Position numbers and translations under genes: made by a program
Notes under the pieces: generated by a model
Seen by the model: only the letters and a program-made list of their open reading frames with translations
Told to the model about the DNA's origin: nothing
Databases searched by the model: none
NCBI RefSeq assembly: GCF_041146395.1
Contig: NC_090989.1
Span: 284,362,343 to 284,426,342, forward strand
Origin: Eulemur rufifrons
Lineage: Eukaryota; Chordata; Mammalia; Primates; Lemuridae
Direction of reading: 5' to 3'
DNA: 64,000 nucleotides
Part shown: positions 1 through 40,100 of the stretch, one piece after another
Layout of the letters: every line of letters starts with the position of its first letter
How positions within the stretch are numbered: position 1 is the first letter of the stretch

Positions 1-2246
1 TCGGAGCTGAGCCGTGCTGCCCACGTGGCTGCCCACGCCCAGCAAAAGACTCCCGTCGCGGGTCCGTAACCTCGGGGACCCACCGGTGGCCCCCAGTCCT
101 CCGTGGAGCTGCAGCAGGCACTCGGCCTGTGTCCAGCCGCAGAGGTGGGGCTGGCCCAACACTGCCAGAGCCCACCGCGTTAATCGTGCCCCTCGGTGGC
201 CCCTCTGAAGCCCTGGGCCCTCGTCATGGGGAGGTCACAACTCGCCTGGATAGAAAACGTCGCCGTATGGGGCCTCCATGTGTTTATCTGGGTCTGGTTT
301 TAAGCCCTTGGGTGTGCCGTGCGTTGATGCCGGGGGTGTGCGACCAGACTGTTCCGCTGGAGCTCTGCGGGGAAGGAGTGGGATTCTGGAAGCTTCTGAC
401 CAGCTGTGAGGGGCGGCGGTCAGGGTGGCTCTGCCTCCCCACTGGAGGTCTCGGGCTGCTGCTTCTCTCTCTCGAGCCTCGGCGGCCGTTTCTTTAGAGC
501 GCGGATGCCGACGAGGGTGAGGGGGCGACGGAGGGGCTTGGAGATGGGTTCTCAGCCGAGGGGATCCTGAGAGACCCCTCGGGAGGCGGTGCCCTGTGCT
601 CTGTCCCTCAGAGTCTCTGGAGAAGGAGCCGCAGTGATCTGTGTTCCCGATCCCGGCTGCTCACGGAGCCGCCTGGGGGCTTCCTGGGTCCCCTGCGTGA
701 AGGGTCTGATGGCAGTCCTGGGCCCACATGTGGGGACCCCGGGTCCATCCGTCCCTCACCTGCAGGAGGGGCCCCTGCACTGTCCGCCGGGGACCTCAGC
801 TCAGCTCACTGTCACTGCGGAGGCAGCGGGGACAGTCCCAGGCCTGGACTCTCAGCACCTTCCCCAGGGAACCCAGAGGTGCTTCTGTGGCCCCAGGCGA
901 GGAGCCATCTCCCCTCCTCAGGGGACAGTCCCAGAGCCCACTGTCCAGGGGCCCTGGGCTGGGGGTTTCTGGCGGGAGCAGGCAGTGACCGAGGACAGAG
1001 AGCAAGGTGAGCAGGTGACCTGGAGAGGCACCTGCAGGCGCACAGGGGCCAGCCCTGGGGACACAGGCAGGGCGGCTGCCCCAGGGCCTGTGAAGCCGGG
1101 AGGCCTTTAGCTCTGGCTCTGTCTAGTCCCATGTCCCACGTGGTCCCGGCTCGTCCCTGCACCTGCGCAGAACCCTGCCGTAGGCTGTCCCTGCAGCGGG
1201 GAGGCTGGGCCTGCGCGGGGAGAGGAAACGGCTGCCGCAGGCGTTCCCAGGAGATGCCTTCCCGCTGCCTCCGTGAGGTCAGAGCTCAGCGGTCACGTTG
1301 AGACAACACGACCCTGGTCCAGACAGACTGAGCTTGCGTCAAACATTAACTCGTGGACGCGGGAACCGGGCAGAGCGCTGGACGCGGATGGCTCGCGCCT
1401 CACGAGGTGACGGCCCTTGGGTCTTTGGGGTGATTTCTGTCTTCTCTGTCATGGCAGGCATCACTTGCACCTGAACGGTGTGCATGGCGCAGCCAGCCAG
1501 CGCCAGAGGGGCTGCCGTCCTAGCCCGGCGCCCTGGCAGGCCGGAGCTCCCAGGTGCGGCCTCATGTCCAAGTAGGGTCACTTTTCTCAACAGAAGCGGA
1601 TGTTCAGGGTTGAAACGGGGCCTACAGGCTTCTGCTTCCTTAATGGTCTCCTCCAGAGGCTCAGACTCACTCGGGATTTTCAAAGAAAAGCCCCCGTGGG
1701 ACCCTGGGGCCCCCACTGTGTGGCGTGGGGCAGGTGCTCGGGACAGCTGTGCCCTGGGTGGGGATGCAGGCATCCGTGTGCATGTCCTGGGGTGACTGTG
1801 ACAGTGACCACAACTATAGTGGCTTCACACAGTGGGGCTGCTTTGCTGGAGGCGGAGTCTAACATTGGTTTCACTGTGTCCACCAGGCACAAGGCAGGTG
1901 TCACGGGGCCGGCCAGCTGGTCCTGGTCTGGTTCCTTCTCTGCCTCAGGTGCCCACGGGGCCGCCAGGGGAGGGAGGGCAGCCGCTGCCGTCGGCGCTGC
2001 AGCTGGGCTGGGGGACCAGGGCTCAGGCCCCGAGGCTGAGAGTGTCCCTGCAGGGGCCTCACCGTGGGGCGGGGGCACCGGGCCTGGGAGCCACGTGGGT
2101 TCGCTTTGGAATCTGGTCCTGCCAGCTGGTTGCTGGGCGACCTCAGAATGCAGTCACCTCTGGGCCGTAGCACCTGTCCTGAAGGTGGCGCTCCTGAGGG
2201 TGCAGCAAGGCCGCGTGTGCGGTGCGCCCGGCCTTTCAGCTTCCTA

Positions 2247-2394
2247 GCGGAGGCCGGCCCTTCCCCAGCGGAGGCCGGCCCTTCCCCAGCGGAGGCTGCC
2301 CTTCCCCAGCGGAGGCTGCCCTTCCCCAGCGGAGGCCCGCCCTTCCCCAGCGGAGGCCCGCCCTTCCCCAGCGGAGGCCCGCCCTTCCCCAGCA
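2247..2394. repeat. 21-bp minisatellite, about 7 copies
   Basis: A tandem array with the unit gcggaggcccgcccttcccca. The first copies read ggccgg, the middle two read ggctg and are one base shorter, and the last three or so read ggcccg, so variants are clustered as expected of unequal exchange. The unit length is a multiple of three, which keeps reading frames open through the array on both strands. No gene function is implied. Confidence 0.9.
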
Positions 2395-3447
2395 GCGTCT
2401 GCCCCGCTCCCTGCGCAGGCCGCGGTGTCCTCTCCCCGTCCATTTACCCGGCGGGGGGAGGACCTGTGTGCAGGCCTGTGGCCATGGCCACACAGCGCTG
2501 GGTGGGGGCCTGGTGCTGGCCCGGGCTCCAAGCGGGATGTGGGGTAAGGGGAGGAGTGAGGCGTCCCAGGAGCGCAAAGCTGCTGGGCAGGGGTGGGGGT
2601 GACCCGGCGTGGGCTCCTCCACGGGCTCCCGCCCAGATGGATAGGCCTCTGCCCTGCTGCCCCAGACCCGTGTCCTTGCTTCTGCATCTGGCCCTGCTGG
2701 GCCTAGGGGTGGGGAGGAGGTGACATGGAGAAGGCAGTGAGACAAAAAGGTGCTGAGGGATGTATAGAAGTTTGCCAGGTGGAGAAGGCTGCCAACGCAG
2801 CTGTGCTGTGGCTGGTGTGGGGGCCCTGGTGGGTGTGGTGTGAGGAAAGCCCCTTCCAGCTCCTTCTCTGCCCAACCTGGGCCCCGGCTACCCAGGCAGA
2901 GCGCAGCGTCTAAGGGGCTCAGGCTGGCTCAGCCAGTCCGGAGCTGCTGTCACGGGGCCTGCGTCCACTGGGATTCAGCACCAGCCCACCCCGGAGAGGG
3001 AGGGCCAGGCTGTCACTGGGGCCAGCTTAGCCGCACCTGTGGACGAGTGCCTGAGTGTACAGTGGCCATGGGGCGTGTGGGAACATCAGCAGGCGGTGGG
3101 GTGTCCACGTGACCCCGTGGGCCTTGCCCATGTCCCCAGCACCCGCAAATAACACTGTGTGGGGGGGACGCTGCATGAGGGGGCTTATTTCTCAGCCTTC
3201 AGCCTCCTCCTCCCCCAACCCACCCTCCCGCCTCCAGGCTGCCTCGGGGGGTCTGAATGGGGCGAAGGTCGCTCCCCCCACCGGCCTCTACACCTTGGTC
3301 CCCAGGCCAGGCTGGGAGGCTCTTTCCCAAGGGGCCATGGGATGGGCTGGGGGCCTGAGGGTGGCAGGGTCCCCGTGGTTCCCTGTGGTGGTTCTGGGCC
3401 GTCCTCCGTGGGCAGCAGAGCTCAGGAGGCGGCGCGGGGCGGCCCAG

Positions 3448-3600
3448 GGACCTGGGTTTTGGGGTCAGTTACAGCTCGTCTGAGTCCGTTCTCGGCTGAT
3501 GAGAGCCTTGGGGCCTTGGGCAAGTCTCCAGTCCTGTCTGAGCCTCCACGTCCCCATTGGTGGCCCGGTGACAGCTGCAGCCCTGGGGTGTCCAGCCCAG
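3448..3600 (+). repeat. MIR-like SINE fragment
   Basis: Contains the sequence pattern typical of MIR cores: a gggcaagtct motif followed by a ctgagcctc segment. It is degenerate, and the boundaries are approximate. Confidence 0.45.
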
Positions 3601-4544
3601 GTGCTGAGTGACGCACGGGGTGCGGCGTGTGTTCCGGGCACCACGACTGCTCTCGCCGGCTGGAGGAGCCACGCCGAGCCGAGGGGACGCCGGAGCCCGC
3701 CGGCCGTCCCAGTGTCCTGTCTGGTTCATCCTCCAGACCGGCCGGTGGCCTCGCAGACGTCCCTCTGTGCCCCTCCCCTCCTGCTGTGGCCGGGGCTCCT
3801 GAGGCTTTTATTCAGTTTTTGAAAGGGGAAGAAACCTTTACCCTAATTGCTTCCAGAGATGGTGGGTTTTAATCAACTTTCATATTAAAATTCTCGATTT
3901 AATAACAAGACTCAGGGCTGGGGTCCTGGTCAGCACACGCCGTGGTGCCGGACAGGGAGGTGGGCGCTGCGCAGCGTGGAGACACGTCCACATGGTGCCA
4001 CACCCAGGACCCTGCCCCTGCCTGTGGACACAGGACCCAGCCGTGGTGCGTGTGGCTGTGGGGACACGTCCACACAGGTGCCACACCCAGGGCCCACGTC
4101 CCCCTCTGCCCACGCGGAGCCTGGCCATGTGCTCTACTTCGCAGTGGCGGGAAGGGGGAGCACCTGTGCTGCTCCAGGACCAGAGTCACGTTTTTCTTGG
4201 AGTCGGAGTCTCGGCCTCGCGGTGCTGGAGGCTTCCCCACAGGCCTGTGCAGGGGAGAATCTCAGGGTGGCCTGAGAACGTGCCCACAGCGGGGCCCCAC
4301 GTGCAGGCCCTGACGGGTCTTGGGACCTCAGGATCCCCTGACCATGTGTGTGAGGACAGTGACGTCTGTCCTGTGCCTGAGCCAGCTCTGAAGTGACGTG
4401 TTCCTGGGGCACAGCGTCACCCAGCCACCGCTTTGTTCTGACGAGCTCAGAGCTCCAAAGTTGGGACGACATTTGCGGACACAGCACTCCCAGAGAGTGG
4501 GTCCCACTGGAACGCTGTGGACAGGCCCAGCCTTGGAGGCCAGA

Positions 4545-4660
4545 CTGTCACCCATTAACTGGTGACCCTTAGCAAGTTCACTGAGGCCTCGGTTTCCCTG
4601 CCTAAAGACTGGGGCTGATCGCTCCCACCTTGGCGAGTGGTTCAGGGGGTCATAACACCG
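4545..4660 (+). repeat. MIR-like SINE fragment
   Basis: Shows the MIR signature of a 'gacccttagcaagttcac' stretch followed by 'cctcggtttccctgcc'. It is diverged and intronic; boundaries are approximate. Confidence 0.5.
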
Positions 4661-5566
4661 TCAGTGAAGCACCCGGCAGCGGTAGCCCTGGAGAGTGGCG
4701 GCTCTCTCATCCTGTGGCCGTGACATCATCTTCTGGCTCGAGGAAGCCTGTGGGCTTCCCTGTCATGGGGTGACAGGGACAGGGTTCTCAAGGTGAAGTT
4801 TCCTGTAACTGAAATCCTGGGGTTCCAGAGGCCAGGAACCCGGGGTTCCGGATAATAGAGATGTCAGCCCTGGGGGACAGCTCGTGGGCCCAGTTGGGGA
4901 CTAAAGAGGTGTTGTGACCAAAGACAGCGTGCAAGGCACCGAGGTGAGAGTCAGTGACAGGAGAGACGGTGATGGCTGCGGGAGGGACGGTGCCTGAGGG
5001 CTCCTCCTCCTGGACCTGCTGTTCCCCTCAGACCCTGGGGGCCACACAGCCACGCCCCTCCCCTGGACGAGGAGTGGGGTGCTCAGTGCTGACGTCACCT
5101 GCTCGTGGAATCCCCATGCCATGTGGAAGCAATGGGGTAACACAGCCCCCGACCTGGCACAGCGCCAGGGAGCCACGGCCAGGCCAGGCTCCGTGCTCAG
5201 GGCCTGGGGCATGAGTCCGAGGCTTCCTGGGGTCCGTCAGCCCTGGGGAGTCCAGGGGTGGCATGGGGGCTCAAGAACTCCCCCCGAGCCCAGCCATGAC
5301 CTGAGATAGAACCACAGAAGGGTCCTCCCGGGCTCGGGGAGAGCAGAGCCCCCTTTCCCAGCCTCTGGCAGCCCCCTTGGCCTGGCGGCACTTCAGGAAG
5401 GGCGGGGGAAGGAGCCACAGGCAGCCACGTGGGAAGAACAAAACCGTGAGACATGTTAACGGGCGAGGAGCTGTCAGGGGAGAGACCCGTCGGCCGTGAC
5501 AGACACACACGGGCTCCCTGCCGCCGTGAGGGCCTTACTAACCGCGTGTGCGTGTACACCCTGCAG

Positions 5567-32203
<26,637 letters not shown>

Positions 32204-34123
32204 CCACAGAGCGCAGCAGCCTCGCGGGTTTCCTCGGGAGAGTCGCTCCAGCTCCGAAGTCTGTCTCCAGCTCCTCCGTGACTCAGAGGGAAATGCTCTC
32301 CAACCTTCCACGGCCCACAGGGAGGGGGAGGGTGTTCAAAACCCCGAGTACGAACCGTTTCACCGTCAGTCTGCCGCTGGGTGTGCTACTTGTACATAGA
32401 GGAAACCTAGGCCAGCCCCCCAGAGCGCGAGGAGGCCGAGCGCAGGCAGTGCTGTGTGGCCCTGGGTGACAGAGCTCTCTGCTTGCCCCTCGGGCCGAGC
32501 TGGCCTTCAGGAGCCTCAGTTCAGACAGCAGATCTGTCCAGGGAGGCCTGGGGACAGCAAAGGGGACCTGCCCCAGCCCCTCTGCTTAGCCTCCGCCCTC
32601 AGCCTGCTGCTCCTGCTGCTCCGGGGGAGGCCTCGGGCCTGGAGAGGCAAAGGGAGCCCGGCCATGCCTGGGCGTGGGAGGAGAGAACCTCGCACGGGGG
32701 CCCTGCGGTCCTGGCTCCCCGGGGCTGCCCAGATCCCCTCACTTCCCTCCACGCCAGGGGCATGCTGAGACCCCACGGCACCCCCTCTCTCGGGAGGGGC
32801 CTCAGGAAGGGGGCTGTCGCTGCGCCTGCTGCCCAGTCGATGGTACTGTTCTTTGCCCTGCTTGCCCCACCCTGCGGCCAGGAAGATACGTCTTTGCAGA
32901 CCCTGAAGTGGGCAGGGAAGGAAACAGAGCTTTCCCTTGCGAGGCCCCTGCCGCTCACCGGCCTGTCCAGGAGGTGGCCCGGTCTGGGCCACCTCTCCCT
33001 GCCAGTGGTCCCGGAGGGCCTGCCCAGGCTTTGCACGAGATCTCGGTTCTAGCGTGGCAGGACCTGCTTCCGGGGGCTTCTGCAGCCCACACCGGGCCTG
33101 TGGCCAACCCAGAATAAGTGCTCTTGGGGGTGCTCCCCCTTCCTGACGACTCCTGGCCTTTGACCTCTGGCTGGTTTAGCCAGACCCTGTTTTCTCTACC
33201 CTGATGTTACACGAGACCTGGGGGCACCATCTCCCCCCCAGCTCCGAGCCAAAGCTTCTGCTGAGACCTGGGCTTCAGCCACCTGCACAGCCTATGGGAG
33301 GAGGGGACCGAGCCCGGGCCAGGTGCTGGGGAGACTGGTCCCTGCAGAGGGCGGGGCCTGGGCACCAGGTGGCAGGGTCAGGGGGGCGGGGGCGGCCTGC
33401 AGGGGGAGACGCCCTGCAAAGGCTGGAGACGTGGAGGAGCCTTGGCGGGGAGCGCACGCCCAGGCCTGTGTGTCGCGAGCACGGAGCACTTTGGAGGGAC
33501 CCTCAGCCCCGCCGTGAGCCCGGGACGGCAGGAGGACCAGCCAGCCCCCTTTGTGTTTACTGTTGCAGAAAGTGCTTGTGTGTTGGCTTGGGGATTTTTG
33601 TTTTGTTGTGTTTTGTTTGGCTTGTTTGTTTTTTAAGGGGAAAAAAGTTTGTAATTATTTCATCCAAATCTCCCATGATATATCTGTGAATAATAAGGAA
33701 GAGATTTTATAATGGCAAGAAAATGATGTATATTTTAGTTTGTCAGGAAACAAGTCGTCATGATAACGAAAGACACTGAGAAAAAATAATTTAGAATCCT
33801 GGATTTTGTGAATTTTTTGTTCTGTGTTTGTTTTGAAATTTGTGTTTAGTTGGGTTTTGTTTTGCGCTGCACTGAGCAGGGTGGTTGGAGGGCTGGGGCA
33901 GGCTGGGACGCGGTGTCAGCAAGAGACGTATGTCCCCGGGGGGCGGGGGGCTTAGCACCCGGGGCCGACATCAGCTGTGAACAGAGGAGCCGGATGCATG
34001 CGGGTCAGGGGCCCCAGGCCCCCGCGGCTGGTGGTGACCCCAGTGGAATACGGACTGTACACTTGCCAATGGGTTTTCTCAGACCACAGTTTTTACTGCA
34101 AATAAACCTAGTTCTTTTCTGCA
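32204..34123 (+). other. VAV2: VAV2 3' untranslated region
   Basis: About 1.9 kb from the stop codon to the polyadenylation signal. The first 1.3 kb is GC-rich. From 33590 to 33870 it turns into an AT/TG-rich block with several ttttgttttg and aataat runs, a composition unlike its surroundings and typical of regulatory 3'UTR sequence. No other exon is visible. The end is inferred from the AATAAA at 34101. Confidence 0.75.
34101..34106 (+). terminator. VAV2: VAV2 polyadenylation signal AATAAA
   Basis: AATAAA sits about 1.9 kb after the stop codon. Cleavage is expected near ttctgca at about 34117-34123, and a GT-rich stretch (gcggtggtcagcctttcgtg) follows as the usual downstream element. Confidence 0.75.
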
Positions 34124-37100
34124 GCGGTGGTCAGCCTTTCGTGCCGGGGGAAGCAGGGAGTGGCTGGATTCCTCGCCTAAGCCCAGCAGCGTCTGCCCTG
34201 GCCGGGCGCTGCGCCTCAGGGTGGCCCGGCCTTGGCAGAGGCCATGGGTCTGAAGGAGGTGATGGTGCCATGGCCGCCAGCCCGGCACCCCCCCTGTGGG
34301 AACAGCACCCCGGGCTTCCCACGCAGCGTCCTGCAGAGCCCGCCAGGCCACCTCATGGGCAGCAATGGGGGTCCAGATCCCAGCCCCACCCCTGGACATC
34401 TGTCCCCTCCAGAGCTTCTGTTCCTCCACGTGTGTGTTGGAGATGAGAAGGGGAATCTCTCCGCCAGGGCGGGGGCCACGGTGCATGACAGAGGAAAACA
34501 AAGCTGAGGTGTATTTCTCCTCCCTCCTCTCCGGTGGTCTGTCTTACCCGCCTGGGCCCTGCCGTCAGGACCCCAGCTCCTGCCTCCCGGCCCCCCTCCT
34601 CAGCGTGGGCTTCCCTGGCAGTCACCCGAGGTCCAAGGCTGCCAGAGCACCTGCCTCGAGGTCCTGGAGGGAGCAGGGGCCCCTGTGGCCACTCCTGGCT
34701 GCAGTGGCCACGGGAACGCAGGGCTGAGCTGGGCCCACACCGCCCTGGAGAGGAGACGGGATCGTGGCCACTGGGGCGAGTGACCAGCAGCCCTGCCTCA
34801 GGCCGACCCACGGGAGATCAAGCAGGTTATGGCGGTGCCGGGCCAGTGTCAGTGTTCGCTACACATGGGGAGGCCGGCTGTGCTTCCGAGGTGGCGCAGC
34901 CAGGGGGTGGCGAGACTGCTCCACCCTGGTCAGCGCAGACCCGGGCTCAGGCTGACGCCGTCACCTGGGCCCCGCCTGCTCCAGGGCACCCCCTCTGCTG
35001 TACCCCCATGGAGGGCCTGGGGGGATTTCTCAGGCCCAAGAGGCCCACCTGTTCCAGCAGCTTCCCTGGGAGCCTCCAGCTCTGAGTTCCGGGGCCCACA
35101 GATGGGGGGGGACCAGACACTCGCTGGCCAGCCCTGGGCGGGCATTCCCAGCTGCCAGCCAAGCCCTGGAGAAGACCCCAGGCCGAGGAGCAGGAAGCCG
35201 GGGGCTTGGGGGAGCTTGGGGTAGGCGTCAGCAGGGTCCATGCTCAGACCGGGAGCCGGGGTGCTGGAGGGCCGCCCGGGGCAGGGCGCAGGCCCAGCAG
35301 GGAGGAGAGGCCAGCACCCTGGGCTCCTGACTCCTGAGCGGTGCCTTCAGCTGTGACACTGGAGAGGGTCAGAGCCACACACCCCTGTTCACTGAGAACT
35401 GCTGCCCACGGGGGTCACAGGGGGACCAGGGCGCCAGGCCCTTCTTTCTGGCAACCGTGGACTCCCACGGGCAGGGGCTGGCACAGCCTTGGAGGCCGCT
35501 GTGTCTGAGCTTTAGAACCACTCCTGGGAGGAAGGCCAGAAACGCTTCGCCATGTTATGTGACGTTTCCAAGGTCACGCATGACCTCTGCCCAGCTCAGC
35601 CTGGCCCAGAGCCCAGAGCCCCTGTTCTCGTTTGGGCTGTGGCTCTGTTCCTTGGCACTGGGCTGCTTGTCTCTCCCGCCAGCCCCCAGGTCTCCCACCC
35701 TGCGTTCCCTGTGAGACCACAGTTCGCACAGGAGATCCTGCAGGCGGGTGTCCCAGGCCTCGTGGGACAAGCAGAGCTCCCGGATGCCAGCGGGGAGGGG
35801 CACGAAAGGGCAGGGTGGCAGCCTTAGTGGACAAGATGGGCCCTGCCCGGTGTGTCCAACAAGGCGGTGGGCCCCCCGTGGGCGGAGAAGCTTGGGAACC
35901 TGGGAGGTGACACAGTAAGATGAGAAGCACAGCTCGGTCACGCCTGGGGTCCCTGCCCACGGCCTGCATGGGAGCCCTGGAGGGTTTGGCTGCCGGCCCA
36001 GGGGTCTGGGCGGTGCTGTGGGGTCTCAGTTGCGGCTTGATCCTTCCCTCCAAGCACGCCCCTGTGGCCTGGGGACCTGTGCCCGGGCCTGAGGACAGCC
36101 CAGAGCCACCTACCAGGGGCAGGATGCCCCGCCGAAGCTTCATGTCCTGTCTCCCCGTGGGACTGTGGCAGTGCCCGCAGCTGTGGACACGGTGCCCCTC
36201 CATGGCTCACGAGGCACGCCGGGCACCTGCCCCGCACAGGCTCAGCGCGGGGCCGGCCTCTCAGCGCCACGCTGGTCTCTCGGATGATGCTGGAAACCGG
36301 TCACGGAGGGAAGCGGGTTCCCCGGGACATGATCACCGGCGCGCTGGGCCCCGCAGCCGCCCTCCCACTGTGCTGGGGGGTCACTTAGCTGCTCATTCCT
36401 GGGGATCCCAGTGTCCAGGTGGCCACAGGCCCCGAGCCATGTCCACCTGCTCCTGTGTGGGTGTCAGGCAGAGGGGGGACCACGCGAACCTTCTGCTTTG
36501 GTGGGTGACACAATGGGTGACACAAAACATTCCGTCTTCATGAAATCACAGGGATATGGTGATTTTCTTTTAAGATTCTCATAGGGAAAATAAATTCTTG
36601 GTAGTATAAACCCAGTCTTGAAAATTGTTCTGGAAATTCCCCTGGCCCGTGCATTGCCTGGGGCTGACGCCCGTTGGCTGTGTTCTACCTCGGTTGTGTC
36701 GTCCACACCGTGGGCAGCAGCTGTTCCTGTCTCGCCTGAGATGACACACGTGAAGTGCCCAGCCCACCGCCTGCCCCCGCAGGGCCACCTTCCGCTCCGT
36801 CAGCAGGACATCCATGGGTCACTGGTCGGGGTGTTGTCTGGTGCTTCCTTCGCGGGGCACACATGGAGCTCGGTGGACGAGCCTCCTCCCTCAGGACCTC
36901 TCCCGTCCCACCCGGACTCCGGCCCCACAGAGGGTGTCTTGCAGACCCTCTGCCCTGGGAGCCTGGGCAGCGGGTGGGGCCAAGGGCTGCCGGGGCCTGC
37001 GGAGAGGGCCAGCCTCAGCCAGAGGAAGAGTCTCAGGCTGGCCCACGTGTGTCCAGGCCATGAGGCAGAGGGCCGAGCCCACCGCAGCCCCCCGCTCCGG

Positions 37101-40100
37101 TCTGTGGGCCCGGAGGAGCCTTCACCCCTAAAGTAAAATCACCCGTGATTCTGACTTGTACCGGTTTTCTTCAAAGTACACTAGAAGCCGAAAGCTGTAA
37201 CACTCAGGGAAAGTCACAAAACTCCCGTGAAACTGCCACTGCAGGGGTACCAGCCTCTGCTTCCCAGATGGGGAAACTGAGTCTCTGTGAAGGGAGAGGT
37301 GATGAGACCAGCCCGAGGTCGTCCGGGTTGGCAGTAGGACCGTGTCTCGGGCTCCCTGGTCAGAGCCTGGCCATCCCCAGCCCCTGGGAGTGACAGCCTT
37401 TCCCTCGTCCCGTACCCGTGTGAAGTGCTAAGTGGCCCTGGTGGGTGACGGATCCTACGATGCTGACGCAGCCAGGGTTGACCCCCCAGCCACCGCCCCT
37501 CGTCCAAAGTCCAGGGCGATTGCACTGCTTGTTGGCTTGTGAGTTTTGCAATAGCTGCTGCTTGTCTTTGAGCTCAGGGCCAGGAGAGTGTGGGCTGCCC
37601 AGCCACTGCCCTGACTGTGGCGACTGTGGGGTCTCCTGCCCATGCGGCTCCTAGGGGACTCGGGCCACGCTCCTCCCCTGCCCTGTCTAACCCGTTCCTC
37701 ACCCTGCTGAGGAGCACGGCCCTACCCGGGCTGCTGGGTGGACGGACCAGGCCAGTCTCCCCTGCCCAGGACCCCCACACACCCCAGGGAAGCCTCAGAC
37801 TGGCGGGCCAGGGGACCAGGCAGTGGTCTCTCTGCCTTCGGGGCAGGGACAGCACATGGTCAGGCCCCCCTCCTCTGAGAGGCCCTCCTGGGCTGCCCGC
37901 CGGAAGGGAGGACAACCCGCTCAGAGTGAGGTCACAGCCAGCCATGTGGTGTCTCCTCTCCCCGGATCTGTCTGCTTCCTGGACCCCGAGCTCCGCCAGG
38001 GCAGGGACTGGGCCTTGGGTGTCTCTGGGTTTCCCAGCAGTGCTTTGTATACATTAGGTGCTCAGTAAATGTAGAAGACAGGCGAGCTGGCAGCAAGGCA
38101 GATGGCAGCAGTGCACAGCAGAGCACACCGTTTGAGCAGCATGAGTTACAGCAACGTCACTGCCATGGTCACTTCGGGCACTGACAGTGGCACGCCGCAT
38201 TGGAGACTGGACCCGCCGGGGACAGGCGGTCCTGTTCCGTATCGGCGCCGACTCTCACTCTCGGGGCCCCAGCAGGCTGTGTCTACTCGTCCCGAGAGTC
38301 TGCTCCTGTCTGGGGTGGACACCTGCCCTGGACCCAGAGTCAGACCCAAGCTTCTGGTCCACCTGCCCTGGTGGCCCGGAGCAAGCTGGCTCCGTCTGTG
38401 GGCTCTGCTGTCCCCTCACCACCAAATGGAGGCAGGAGCCCCCGCCCTGGGGTGAGCAAACTGAGGCCGGAGCTCAGTCGTGCGAGGCGACGTCGCCAAG
38501 GCAGCCCCGTGCGATGGCGGAGGGCCGAGGCACAGGCTGCACTTCAGCCCACCGGGCCTGCGCTGGGCTCGTTGGGGCGAGGGGAGCTCGGCAAGCTGGG
38601 GCAGGCAGGGGTGCGCAGGTTCACCGCGGCAACCCTGCGACCCCTGTTGGTTAGAGACGAGGGAGTGAGGGTCAGATGGGGAGGTCACCCGGCAGGTCAC
38701 CAGGGCTGCTGGGGCACGGGGTTCACAGCCCTGCCCTGCGGCCGGCCCTCGGGCTGTCCACTTGGCTGCGGCCTGGCTGCCCTGAGGCCTCGGTGGTGGT
38801 GGGCGGTGCCTCCCCGCCCACTTCGGGGCGGTGACATGGGGCTGGCAGTGAGGCTGGGGGCGGGGGCTGCCCGGTTCCGGCCTGGCCCTGCTTGGGAAGG
38901 AAGAAGCCGAGGGCACCACAGACACTGCCACTGTGGCTCTGGGGGCTAAGGGGGCTGTGGCTGGCAGGAGGTACAGCCCCAGGAGGGGCGAGGCTGGGGC
39001 CTCCCCCGGCTGGGCGGGGCTGGGACTGGCCTGGAGCTGGCGGGAGCCGGCGGGAGCTGCCTCTGGCTGCGGAGCCATCTGGTGGGTGGGCAGCCCGGGC
39101 CTTGGCACCGCTCCGCTCTCCCGCACCGGGCAGGCTTTCCTCTGACCCTTCCTCCTGCAGCCTGCGAGGAGGCACGTCTGTGCTGCCGACGGCCTCAGGC
39201 CTGTGACAGCCCCCACCGTCTGCCTGACCCCAAGCTCAGGGCTGTCCCGCGCCCTCACCCTGGGCACCTGCCCCGGGCTGGTGGGGAGTTGGGGGTGGGC
39301 AGGAGAGCAGGGAGATGTTGAAGCAGCTGCTTCTGGGCAGGCGGAGGCGGGAGGAGCACTGGGGCCACTGCCAGCCCCAGCCCCAGCCCCAGGCCGGAGA
39401 GACCCGTGAGGGGCGCGGCAGCTCCCGGCTGGCAGTGTTTGCGCTGGCAGCGGTGCGGGGGGAGGAGGCCTGGCCCAGAAGCAGAGCAGGTGTACTGTGC
39501 CCCGGGCAGCGCTGCTCAGCCGAGCGGGGAGGGGGGGCAGGTCCTGGCCTTGGAGAGCCTTCCTCGGTGACCACGACTTTTCCCCAGTAGGACACCACTT
39601 GTCAGGGCTCCTGGGAGACCAAGGACCTTCAAGGACCAAAGGTGAGCAGACAGGTGCAGAGGGGCGTGCGTGCCTCCCTGTCCAGGGCCACCTCTGCGGG
39701 CAGAAACAGGCGGGCTGTCACACCGTGGGGCGAAGGGTGGCTGAGAATGGGAACTGGGAGGCTGAGGACGAGCTCCTGCCAGCAACGCCCTCAGGCCCCG
39801 CCCTGGAGCCTCTCGGATCACAGCTGCCTCCCCTTGGTGGGGGCTGGGGAACACTGGGGGGCAGCCCAGTCCAGCCTGAGAGCTGGGCCCCTCCCTCATC
39901 CCCCACTGTGCCCAGGACAGGGGTTGGCGCCCAGCAAGGGCTCGGGTAGCACCCACGGTGCAGGTGGGACAGGGTGTGGCAGCGGGTCCCCAGGGTGGTG
40001 GGGGAGGGGCGCAGGTGTGTAGCCTTTGGATCCTCGCGGGCCTGGCCTTGTGCCCCAGTGCAGCCGCATGGTGGCCCCGTGGCCCCGGCCACCTGAGGGA

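Larger units (their letters stand above)
1..5566 (+). other. VAV2: VAV2 intron, no exon seen
   Basis: This stretch upstream of the first recognisable VAV2 exon is GC-rich and carries no segment that translates to a piece of the DH or CH domain next to good splice sites. It holds a 21-bp minisatellite (2247-2394) and two MIR-like fragments (about 3448-3600 and 4545-4660). It is inferred to be intron because the exon at 5567 begins with the last base of a split arginine codon and needs an upstream exon outside the window. Confidence 0.7.

Noticed and set aside
36500..36650. AT-rich island with AATAAA-like sequence as a second VAV2 poly(A) site
   Set aside because: It lies 2.4 kb past a good signal with a GT-rich downstream element, with no sign that the UTR continues; it may be an unassigned repeat scrap.
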